Assembly: GCA_022829145.1 (NCBI GenBank)
Contig: CM040743.1
Location: forward strand, 4,242,146 to 4,306,145
Length of the DNA: 64,000 nucleotides
Direction: 5' to 3'
From: Albula goreensis
Taxonomy: Eukaryota; Chordata; Actinopteri; Albuliformes; Albulidae
Shown here: positions 26,101 to 38,400 of the stretch, one piece after another
Layout of the letters: the number at the start of each line of letters is the position of its first letter
How positions within the stretch are numbered: the stretch's first letter is position 1
Program-made: the position numbers and the translations under genes
The notes under the pieces: generated by a model
What the model was told of the DNA's origin: nothing
Seen by the model: only the letters and a program-made list of their open reading frames with translations
Database searches by the model: none

Positions 26101-29100
26101 TGGACCCGTTTTTGCAAACTGAAAATTGAGGCCAGGTTTGCAAGCTGATTCCAACCATCCATGGAGTCCTGCTTTCTCCTAGCCTCCGAGTTCTGACATT
26201 ACAGATGTTTTGCTGCAGAGCTTGAAAGACAACCTGTTCCTTTCCTATGGAAGTATCGTTGAGTGTTGCCAAACGCAGAGTTACGTAAATTAGGGAAAAA
26301 ATGTTCAGACTAAAACCAAAGTAAGAAATGTAAACAAACGGCACCGCTTCATGATCTGGTCGAGAGTGAAATGAAAGAAAGTCTGAGAATTCATCAGCGG
26401 GCCGTTACAGCAGATCCGCTAAGGGCTGTAATGAGAGGCGGTGTGGTATAACGGTTAGGGGACCGGGTCCTGTAACTATGAGCTTGCAGGTCCATGTCTC
26501 CAAGGCACTGCCATTGCACCCATGAGCGCTGTAATGAACCTTAAGTAAATAACCGGCTGTAGAAGTTTTTATATAAAATTATAAAAGCATCTGCAAATTG
26601 CCTGAGCGTAACTCCCCTGGTTACAGCACAGCATTTGAGAACAGCAACAGAGGCCCTTAAGAGGCAGAACTCTGCTACCTCATGGGACATTCACATGGGA
26701 CCCACGCAGTAGCCGTTTGTTCTACATACAAACAAAAGCAGGAGGGTGAGACTTGGGATGGGAGAGTTTGGTTTCTGGACCTCCACAACAAGTGGAGATA
26801 AAATAACCGAGCAGAAACAGAGATTTGTGATTTGCCCACAAACCGTTTTTTTAACAGTGTTCAGCCCTTTTTACTTTGTATGTAGTCATATACAGCAGTG
26901 CTCCTTGTTGCTGCGACCTACGCTGTCAATCCAGGGGAGTGCCGAGACCTCCTCCAAGACGTGAGACGTCAGGCACCACTTCTGTTTATTTGTCTGGATT
27001 TATCCTTCATTTAACCAGTTCTGGTCAACTGTCAGTTCAGCCCTTTTTTGCAGTGATGACCTGGAGATTGCTAGAGATTGAACAGCCAGTCTGGTATAAG
27101 TGTTGTTTAGGTGGCCAGATTTAGAAAACTAGCTGTTATTGGAATTTGGCCAGCAATTTACACCACCACTCTTCCAAAAAGTACCAAGAGATCCTCAATG
27201 TCTACTGTGAATCAGGACTTCAGATTAACATCTCAACTGAAGGATGGCACCTTCTACAGTACAGCGCCCCCATCACTGTTTCTGGGGCATTGCAGTTACC
27301 TTTTGGTCACACTGCAGTCTACACAGTTAGCAATTGCAAGCATGAGTGGGAGAAGGAAAGTACCACTAGCACAGCTCTATGCATGCAGACTACAGGAACA
27401 TTAACTGAGAGTGATGACACTAGGACATTCCTGCTGACCGAATCCCTCCATCAGTCCCTTGCCCAGGCATCAATATAAGTATTTGTTAATATATCAATTT
27501 AAGTATTTGTTGCCTCACAGGGCTGCTGGCCAATGAGGGTACTGGCACAGGTCTGGATACCATGCTAGGCTGCAGGATGCATCCACACTCTGGAACAGTG
27601 CCTTAACAGGATGCAGACTGTGGGGCCCATCCACACACTGGAGCAGTGCCTTAACAGAATGCAGACTGTGGGGTCCATCCATCACTGGAACAGTGCCTTA
27701 ACAGGATGCAGACTGTGGGGCCCACCCACACACTGGAACAGTGCCTTAACAGGATACAGACTGTGGGGCCCATCCACACACTGGAACAGTGCCTTAACAG
27801 GATGCAGACTGTGGGGCCCATCCACACACTGGAACAGTGCCTTAACAGGATGCAGACTGTGGGGCCCATCCACACACTGGAGCAGTGCCTTAACAGGATG
27901 CAGACTGTGGGGCCCATCCACACACTGGAGCAGTGCCTTAACAGGATGCAGACTGTGGGGCCCATCCACACACTGGAACAGTGCCTTAACAGGATGCAGA
28001 CTGTGGGGCCCATCCACACACTGGAACAGTGCCTTAACAGGATGCAGACTGTGGGGCCCATTCATACACTGGAGCAGTGCCTTAACAAGGGTACCCACTC
28101 AGCTTCCAAAATCCATAAATCTTCACCACAAAAAAAGTGCAAGAATAAAATGCCTTGCAATCCTTACCGGTGCGGTAGAAGAAGTTGGCCTCGGTTTCGG
28201 ATGACGACGGTGAAAGGAGCTCGTCATCGTACTCGTTGGAGCTGAAGGACCCAGAGTGGTTGCGTTTGCGGGAGTCCAGGACGGCGCCAGACGCCATGAC
28301 GTGGTGCAGAGAGTCGTTCAGGTAGCGGTGGAGCAGGCTGCTCTTGTACTTTGGGGGCGGAGACGTGTAGTCCTCGCCTAGCGACGCTTCGGCCCTCAGC
28401 CCCGCCCCTATGACCACGCCCTCCTTCCGGATCACGCTTCGGTACATGGGCTTGCTGAACTCAGCCGGGCTCGGTTGGGTCCGTAGGGCGGTCTCTGCAT
28501 CTGCCAATGCAATGGACATAAACAGAAAGGGTCATAAACATCAGAAATGGCTGCAAAAAAAAAAAAATCACAAAATTGTGCAACTCATGGTGCTTCACCC
28601 TTTGCAGCACCTAAATTTGTATGCTCATGCCAAAATGGCACTGTATTTGAGGGTGTTCAGAGCCAAAGTCCTCATACATGATCGAGGAGTTAGAAGTCAA
28701 GGACTTCAATAACCACTTCAGGCAAGCCAGCAACGTTTTTGTCTTCAAGCTAAGTCTTTCTCTATGAGCCTTTTTGACATGCATAGTTTGTGTACACCGG
28801 TTATAAGAAACACAGTCTTGCATTGGTTGCTCCTTTGACTCTGAGAAAGTGTGCTTGGGATCAGTTTTATGATCCGTGGCTGCTAATTGCTTCGTTGTGG
28901 AACCTCGACTTCACACTTCATAGCAATTTCCACTCCCCTATTGAGGGGAAAGGGAGATGGTAGCACCAAGGCCCCACGTCCAAATTCACCCTCATTAACA
29001 CCCAAGGTGAAAGGTTCAGCGTTGAATAACCCTCGTCTCAGAACCCAAAAGCCTTTGCACTTCGTCACCTTACTGTAGAGGAGCCCAATCAACGATAAAG

Positions 29101-32100
29101 CAGAATGCTGTCCGCACAACAAAACCAAAATATCTGGAAATGAAAACCCAGATAGTCAGATATGGAGTAAACTTAAGGTACTGTTTTCCTTACTGTCTGG
29201 GAAAAAAAACACTTACTGTGGTAAGCAGTCACTATGATAGGAATGGATCGGTCGGATTCTCACAGTGCAGTTGTGCGATTCATGTCACACACCCCTCCTA
29301 TCGCTGCTCAAACAAATAGAAATGTCCTTTGCCTCATGGGATATGTCTGAATCGAGAGTTGTTTTTTTTTTTAAATCACTCCTGAGATCTGCCTTCACTG
29401 AGTTGAGTGCTTGGCTGTAACCCTTCATTGTTTTTAACAAGGTTTATATCAGTGAGGTTCATATTCTTGGCACACAGTGAACACTCACAGAGTTTACTTG
29501 AGTCCAGCAGAGATCATATGTACGCTTTTCACCGAGCCCATCACCAATGTAATTTATCAAAGCCGATTTAACGCTGAACATATACAATTACCGTGTACAC
29601 GCTTCAGCTGCGCCACTGATCCAAGATACCGTACTTACCGTGGCCTGGATTCAATCAACAGTTGTCCTAATCTTTGACCCACAAATAAATGTGTGTATCT
29701 TTCTTCACAAACACATTTTGGGGATTAGATTTTTGGTCATTGTTTGAACTTGCTAAACCTGTGTTTGTGAAGAAAAAAATAACAAATACTTGCATTTCAT
29801 TTTGAATCAAAGCTGAGGACAAATTTAGATTCAATCCAGACCGGTAGCTCATGCTTTTCATATTACAAATGCAAACGGCTTGTGCATTACTGAAACACAA
29901 ACCTTACTTAACGTCTAACGGCAGTGCCCTACCCGAAATTCAGACCAGCTACGATGTTCCAGTCCACTTTCCTTTCTGTCGCGCTCCATACTGCTGACTC
30001 TCACTGTGCTTTCAAGTCTCACAGCTGGAAACTAACTGAAGCTCGTTTGTCTTGATGTCTTGATCTTTTTCCTTTCCTATATACAGTACGGTAAAGAAGC
30101 ATGACCTGCCGGCACTGTGGTCGACATGGCTGCGTCTCATCTTAAATAAAACCTTTTAAGAATTAATAAATACGTTTTTGATGAACAGCAGATACCATCT
30201 GAGAAGGAAAGAAAAAAAAACAAGAGAAGTCAGACAGGTGTGTACTTTGTGGTACTGGGTACTTTGGACAGATCTAAGTTTTGATTGTGTCTAAGCCCAA
30301 TTACAACCAGATCGCCGTACATATTCATGTATCAGAAATGCAAGACCTTCTAAAGAATGGCTCATGCCAATTCACCGCATTGCTGCAGAGCAGGAAATCC
30401 CCAAAACCAAACAGGATTAACGTCTTCCCGCCCTTCCTCCCCGTCCGTCAGCGCTCGTGCTCCAAGTAGCAACGGTTGAAATGAGGTTTCATTAACCCTC
30501 TCTGAGTAGAGCTCTACTCATCTGTGAATCATTGACTTTTTTGAACCAATCAAAAATGTTTTTCTCTCCACAGCCAATGCACTCCTTGGTCCAAATCATT
30601 GAACCACTGATACTGTATGGTGGCTCCTCCCATTTTTGGGTTCAATGAAACCATGCTCCCCTATTGTTCCAAGCTCACTTTCAAGTCCAGTGTTTGCAGT
30701 ATACATCATTTACACTCTTGAAAACCGGTATGCAAGACTGGAAAACAGAATCTATACAAATATTTACAGTAAAATCATCAGTTTGTTTAGTCTTTTTTTG
30801 TAAGATAATTTTATTTATTTTGTTTAATAGGTGTCCACTAATTGCTGGGTTGTGTCGTTTTCTTTGACTTTGTATTTTTTTGATCCACACTATTTTTATC
30901 TGTCTACAGCTCTGATGAAGGCCTGCAGACCAAAAACTCAAGCACGTTTTTCAGTGTGGTGTGGATCCTTTTCAAGGTAGTAACAAAGAATAAAAAATAA
31001 CCAAGGTGGTTTTTGAGTGGACAGGAAGTGGGCTGTATAGAAAACTGAAGGGAAGTCATAGTAAAAGTTCAAAAATAAGAGAGTAAAAAAACTGGGCTTC
31101 CTTCAATGGAGGTCAAGACACATGTTTGTAGAAGAAGTAGAGAAAGTAGAGAGAAGAAGGGAAAATGTCTTTGTTTGGTGGGTATATTCAGAACGGAATG
31201 TTACTCACCGCCGATACACTTCAGCTGTGTTGCCTTAATCACGGCCATGTTGAGCACTACACAGCCGAAATGCATTGGCGGTTTTGGAGTTTTCCATGCA
31301 TATTTGAAACAGTCGAGATATCTATTTAAAACATCTTTAGATGCTGCTAAAATCTGAAAACATTCAGCAGAACGCTGTTACTAAACAAAACTCACAATTA
31401 TACGAAGGTAGCGCTTTGCTCAGAGTGAAAAGAGATGTTTGTTTTAAAATTACGAGTAATTTACAGGAATTCATGGGTGTCAAAAGGGTAACATTTCAAA
31501 GAAATCATCTGACCCATGTTTGACCTCCATGGAGCCACAGCACTTTGAGTGAGTGAGGCTGGAAAAAATGCAAAGCAATCTTTACACAGCTGAGCTGACC
31601 GCTCCACTCACACAAATTAAAGTTTCTGAAATAGTTTTCGTGCCGTGTTCACCCAGGTAATAAGCGATTCAAAAATAAAGAACTTGCTCTCAAGTAATGA
31701 CTTTTTTGATTTTTATCATGCACTGGAGAAAAAAGCAAGCACATGCAAAACAAATATTTCGGCCAGCGCATTCTTCGGCGCACCGCTGGACTGGGAAAAG
31801 TTTGGGGAAAGTACTGGACATCGGGAATGGCCTGATCAAACTGAGAATCGAGTACGAGGTACACATTCAGACTCCTCCAGACCAACACTGTTCCTGTTCC
31901 CTGACAGAAGCGCACTAAGTGCAGATTACATGCATACATTCTGTAGTATTGCTTTTGAAAATGAGTCACCACATCGTCAAAAAGAGTACGGGATCAGTTT
32001 TATCAGAATTAAGAATATTACTTATCAATAAACCACAGCATACTGAACTGACTGAGTAAGAGAAAGAAAGAAAATATTAAGTTCACAGTATGTTTGCACA

Positions 32101-35100
32101 CATATAGTATGTCCACATTATACCTTTGTCCACTCTGGTCATTTACAATCCCATGGAATTTTTAATGAATTAGGGGTGTTCGCTCCTCTACCCTGGTCAA
32201 AAAAACCTTGCTCTCAATAGCTGGCGAAGTGATCATCCTCTACTTCCACACTTGCTTTTGCTATCCACTTCAATTCCACTGGCCATCAGTGCACAAATTA
32301 ATCCATTTCTCAGTTGACCAGACAGTAAAATATAACAAGATAAAATAACTTACTGGCATATCCACCATGTATAGTATGGATAAGATGACTTACAAAAGGG
32401 AATGACTCAGCATATTCATATTTAGAAGGTAATTAAGGTCATTTAAGATGAGATTTACTGTTTATAAACTGTTTTGTTTATCAGCACCATAGACCATCCA
32501 GTACTTTCACGGTTTACCACAGCGCAGCTCCCCCTGTCTTGCACAGTAAGCTTTTCAGGTGAGGCGTACCTTCGGAGCAGGAGTCTTCGCTGCTCACGCT
32601 CAGTCTCTCGGCGTTGCCCTGCACGTATTTGTTATACAGCTTTATCCTCAGTGCCCAGCTCAGGTCCGGCTGCCTCACCGTGTTCTTAAGCCTCCGTCGG
32701 GCATTGGCGAACCAGTTCGATACCTGAAAATGAAGAAGTGATTTACAGAAATGTGTTAATCGTGTGTGCAGCCCTTCTTGGCCAGATCTCTCTTATAAAA
32801 CAGAATTTAATGTAAATGGGAGTAACTTGTTTAAATATTGAGAACATGAAAATAAAAATAATAAAATGCGTTTTTCAAGAGTTTCCAATTAAGTGGTTCT
32901 ACCTGCAATTACTGTCGTTTTAACACTTTCATTTTATTGATAGTGTTAGAATGACTCTTGTGACCAGTGATCAGTCATTAACTTTGTGCAAGCACTATCC
33001 TGTGTAGGTGGGTCACTCAAATTTGTGAGCCAGAAAAGTCTCTGGTGGTTCTTTCTGGAATAACTGCAAGAAATAGGCATTGCACTTCTGGGCCAACCTA
33101 ATCCGCCCTCAGGAATCTGCAAACACCAATAAGCTTGCAGATAGCCGTTGCCAAAAATGGCCAATGCAAGTTTTCCAGATGCTCCATCTGCGATTGAGAG
33201 TCTGGAGTCAAACATTTAATGAAGCCCACGATCCACTTAGCCTGCTGGTCTTCAAACAGCCTGGCTGGACAGAAAGACTACAGAGACTGCAGGCCCTCCG
33301 GGAGCTCAGCCGAGCAGGCCCCGATCTACCGCAAATGTTTTGAGTAACCTGGCAACGACCATGACAATCCGAATGACGCTCACCCTACGCCAGACCTATT
33401 GAATTGGGAGGTCTGTGGACCACGTCCAGGGCCAAGAGGTGAAAAACACCAGCTTCACAAAGGAGAGGCACAACCACGTCTTTGTTCTACCTGTGTGCTA
33501 GAACAGCTGATTTTACTAACGAGCTCACCTATCTGGCTGAGGAGTTGTGCCAATTAGAATCAGCTGGTTTAGTGTGCGGATGGAACAAATACGTGGTAGT
33601 GCTTTTACTTTCTGAAGACGGGGATTTCCTGCCCTGACCAAGCCCCAAACCAAACTCTGAGTGGCCTACGAGTTGCTTGCACGGTCATTTAAAATAGAAC
33701 AACAATATCTTTTTTACTAGCAATATCTGAATCTAAATAGAGTTAAGCCATGGCACCGCTTCACCCGAAATTGCTTTTCTCCAAACGGAGATAGTCACAA
33801 GGGCGCAATCCAAAAACAGCCCCGGTTAGTCAATAAACATTGTTATTTCTAACTACAAAATTATCTGGCCCATCTACATTTACTGTTTTTGAAAATATGG
33901 TCCATTTAAATTTGTAACTGAATAGCCGTGCCCAACAACACCGGTGTCAGGATACAGTCCTGGTGGGCCGGCATCACTGTATCTGGTTGGTTTTGGTGTG
34001 TTTCTGCGCTCCAGTGCTTATTTAAGTCACTGATTGGCCGAGGAGTCCAAACACATGGTTTCCTGCTTATTCAAGTCACCGATTGGCCGAAGACTCCCTA
34101 CACATGGTCTCCTGCTTATTTAAGTCAGTGATTGGCTAAAGAGTTTACAAGTGCTAAATTAGCTGCTGATTGAAAGGAAACCACTAAAACCTGCAGACAC
34201 CGCAGCCCTCCAGAACATGGCTTTGACACCCCTGCCCTGTAAAAACACGTCTTACCATGGAGTGTGCTTTCATGCAATAAAATGATATTCAATTCATCCA
34301 TATTCACAACCTGTTTCGCATGAAAGCCAGGCCCTTGGAAGTTAAGGAAGAATGCATTTTTTTTTCCATGGTTGATAGAATTAAAGACCTGGACTTCTTA
34401 TTTTTGGATCATTATTTTGGATTTTGACCTATATTAATATCATGTTTCTTTCATTAGCCCCTTATCCCTTTTGGAGGCCTACATTCCGTTTTCATTTCAA
34501 GACATTCTATTCAAATTAAAAAAAACGGTTCAGTGAAACACTCAAGTACAAGCAACGACAGAGGCCTGGATTCAATCGACATTTGTCCTTCACCGTGACT
34601 CACGACCATTATTGTTTTTCATTCTTTGCACACACATTCTGGTGAGTTAATTGTGGTGACTGTCCCGACTCAGCACAGCTTTGTTTGTGAAGGTACTGTA
34701 GCGAATTCTCCCACTCGTTCTGAAATATGGTTGGGATTCTACGTTTGCCCTTGACTTCAGATCATAATTAAATGCAAGCGTTCACGGTTTCTTTCCTTCA
34801 CTGACACAGTTTGGCAACTTCGGCGATCATGAAAATTAACTCGCCAAACTGTTCTTACAGAGAAAAAGCTTAACACTCCTTTTGATTTTAAAACACTTAC
34901 TTTTGACTGAATCCCAGCCTTTGGCTCCTACTGTAAGACTAATACATCATATTTTATAAAATATATTATTTTTTTTTTCATATTTCTTTGGTGATTTAGA
35001 CACAAGTGTAATTCCTGCATGTTCTTGACATTTTCCATAGAGAAAAGATCTCACTTTCGCCAACACTTTGATTAATATTCCCCTGCATTCCTCCTTCTGT

Positions 35101-35337
35101 ATGACTGCATCTGCTCGGCCAGTGACTGAACAAAAACTGACAGCTGCATCCCTTTCCATAGATGGATCAAAACAAAACGTTTCTTTAGTCTTAACATCAG
35201 CATTGCCATTCTGTCCTTTTTAATGTCGTCTTGTGCATCTACAACAGGGTAAGCTGGTTTGTTGACAGGGTCCCCCTTGGTAAATAGACGAACATATCAA
35301 TGAGGCATTCCTCTTGATAGATAGATAGATATGGATA

Positions 35338-35400
<63 letters not shown>

Positions 35401-38400
35401 CTAAAATTAAATAAATTAATTAATTTAAAAAATAAAATGTCAGTGGTCCACTACAGTGTTTCCACACTGCTCCCCAGCATCTACAGCGTTAATATATTTC
35501 AGACATGGCCGTGACCCCCAGGACAGACTCACAGACAGGATTATCAGAAGGCCGGAGTTCACCAGAGACGCCCTAAATATAGCAGTGACAGACTTCCTCC
35601 CATAGCCGCTGCGTTGGGGGAGTGGTTGGGGGTTTGGCGCGGGTTATACACTGTCAGTAGCAGGAATTCCACATGCTTGGCACAGTGTGGGGAGAAACCC
35701 CCAAAAAAAAAAAAAACAGAGAGAACCGTCATGGCGGCTGGGTCAAAGGTTTATCGCGTGAGTGTGCGCTGTCACTCACCTACTCAATAAGACTGAAATA
35801 CTGCCGACGCCTTAATGGCTTCACACTATACTAAGATGTTTCACTCCATTTACTCTCCAGACAACACTCTCTTTCTAGCAGACTATAACAGGAATTATGA
35901 TAGAATTTTGAGATTTCAGTGCTGCATGCATACACCCCTTACTGCCTGAAAAAAACGAGTATAGATATTCAGATGGTAGTGAAGGAAAGAAGCATACATA
36001 CATTTTTGAGTACTGGGACTCACCCCTGAAAGTCTTTATGCTGTCTGCATTCTGTGCTGTCATTACCCAGTAAAGTGCACACATACATGGTAGCATTCCT
36101 ACGTTCTGAAGCTGTCCATTCTCAACACTACTAATGGGGTGAGAGGTCTCACTGAAACAAAACTGGCTACCTTTATGTATCATCAACCAATGACTGTAAT
36201 ACCTGAGCATCAAAAAGAAAAAGTTTGCCCATGAATGTAACTTTGCTGGTTACTGTTCACTGTTCTGGCAGTCATATTTTTAAACTTTTTTTTTAAATTT
36301 TTTTTTTTATTTTTTTGATAGTAAAGTATCCTGTGGGATGGCCTTTTGATCTGACTAGTTGTGAACGCATTTATGTCACTCATGGATATAAAAACTCTTC
36401 CGCGGTAGGATACATCGATAAATCCTTCGCTTGGAAGAAAGGAGGAGGCTATTTTCTCCCTCCCTCTCCTCAACTCCTACAGTTTTGGAAAACTGGAGGG
36501 AGGAAAGACACAGATATCAGTTTCCCGGGCATGGCGGAGACGAGGTGTAGTGGAGGAGAGGAGGATATGATTTTTGAGTATCGCTAAGCACCCCAGCACA
36601 GGTTACCACGCCCGCTCACCTGGACCAGGGTCATCTGGGAGCCCAGGGCCAGCAGGATCTTCTCAGTCTTGGTTGGGTAGGGGTTGTCTCTGTGCTTGTA
36701 CAGCCACTGCTTCAGGGGCCTCGCCATGTCTTGCAGGGCCTGCCGCTTGTGCCGGATCTTTCCGCCATTCTGCCGAGACCTGGTGGGGGGATTCACAGGT
36801 CCACCTGAGCACAGCAGTCTCCATCCACACCTGAGCACTGTCACCTGAACACGGCTATGGGAACTGTGGTCTTCCATGGCCAACACCGAGCTTGATTTGT
36901 ACCATACCTGTATCATACTCTGTATTACCCTCAAGGAAAACAGAATCATAATTAAAATAAAAACTAATCAGGAATGAAATGATTAATTATTTAACTGTAT
37001 TATTCATATTACTTGTAAAGAGTTTTGAATTATCATGAGTATCATTATATTAAGGTGGCGGTAGAGTGAAAAATCCTGATGTCCCACTCTTCTGTTCATG
37101 GGTGTACTCTGTGAATTCACTTGGTAACATTACAGATATTTAGGCTACTTCATTAGACTGTGTTATATTCGTTCTGCTTTTCCTCACTGAACTGATGACT
37201 AATTATTTCATTATATTCCTGAAGATGATTAGTAGAACATTGTAAAGTAAACTTCAACTAAGCTGCAGACAGTTATCAAGGCAGCTCCGTCACAACTGCT
37301 ACCCAAAATATCAAACACCCCTCAAGTTCTGCCCATTCAAGTATATCCCACGTTCACATGACAACAAAACCACCGTACCAACGCCACTGTAAAGATGCAC
37401 CGTTGTATATATTAGATGCAAATGCAACAACTACAATTCCAAAGGGCGTGCTCATCTATGACGCATTGGATAACGTGCCTTCTTTCATTCTTTGAACTGT
37501 GGAGCTGTTTGAATGTTTGAATGTTTTTCAGTTTATTTAACTGAACAGCGGGTGTTACACTGATCACCGCGTGCTCCACTGCTCGCGTTTGCTGTACTAC
37601 AAAGCATCATAATTTTGGTTACATTAACTTTACATCTCACTCTTAACGCAAGAGTGGAGTTCTGTTTTCCGGGCCAAATAAAAGTCCATCTCATTCCATT
37701 TTGTCATATAGCACAATTAAGTTAATTAGGCATTTCACTGACCCATGACCACCAACTACTGGAGCGAAGTGCGCGTCGTTATCTGTGGGCATTCACATTT
37801 TCGACCTGTAGATGTCAGTGTAGAGCTAGAAAAATAGATTCGAGTGTCTCTGAAAGTACCACAGATGTAATGTGTTTCGCTTCGACCTCAAGCCTCCCTG
37901 AGGTTGGTATTCTATAAATATTTTCCTTGTAAACTTGATCTGTATGAACAACTCAAAAGAACCGTTTGCTCCCTGTACAATCTTGGACGACACGCACGTC
38001 GTATTTATATTAATATTTTCATTAGTAATGCTACTGCCAATGAAGCGAGACCTAATGCTTCAGTCTCCCGTTACACAAGCTCAATAGACGTTCCAAGTTA
38101 AATTACATAAGATTAATATGTCATAGAACATAAACCCCGTATCTACATTTTATAAAATGCTGGCTTAAGTCCTGGATCATAGAGAACTGTTACACAATCT
38201 GCAAATAAAAGCGATAGTATCCTCTTTTATTGAGCAGGAAAAGATAATCACCTCCGGCAAGATAATGGGTAAAGTAAAGTTTACAGCAAGATAATGGCTA
38301 AACTAAACTTTTCCTTATATTACGTTTTAGGCATCTCTGAATAGAGTTTCATGAGCCAGCTTAAATGTAGTCTTGGGCTGCCAATAACTAAGCCCCAAAA

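Larger units (their letters stand above)
11412..28167 (-). other. mkx: mkx intron between coding exons 4 and 5 (16.8 kb)
   Basis: No further coding exon is needed or recognised here, because the flanking exons are joined in phase by the 34-nt exon. It holds several microsatellites, a degenerate 30-bp tandem repeat, MITEs, a SINE, a LINE-like tail, and the 48-bp minisatellite next to exon 4. Stretches such as 16.0-18.2 kb and 25.0-26.4 kb show nothing I can name. Confidence 0.85.
32724..36619 (-). other. mkx: mkx intron between coding exons 2 and 3 (3.9 kb)
   Basis: Dense in transposon remnants: a hAT-like MITE tail near 33450, a repeat with an internal triplication near 33948, adjacent family 1 MITEs near 34563, and a GATA array near 35315. 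No alternative exon is recognised. Confidence 0.85.

Noticed and set aside
26435..26605. Functional tRNA gene
   Set aside because: The A box is recognisable but the B box is degenerate, no cloverleaf can be formed, and the SINE body and tail follow.
27611..28245. Repeat proteins with 16-residue periods on both strands
   Set aside because: The 48-bp minisatellite is divisible by three, so frames stay open by arithmetic. No start context, splice support or domain is visible.
28410..28712. Plus-strand frame overlapping mkx exon 4
   Set aside because: It is the antisense shadow of a well supported coding exon, followed by intron and an A-run.
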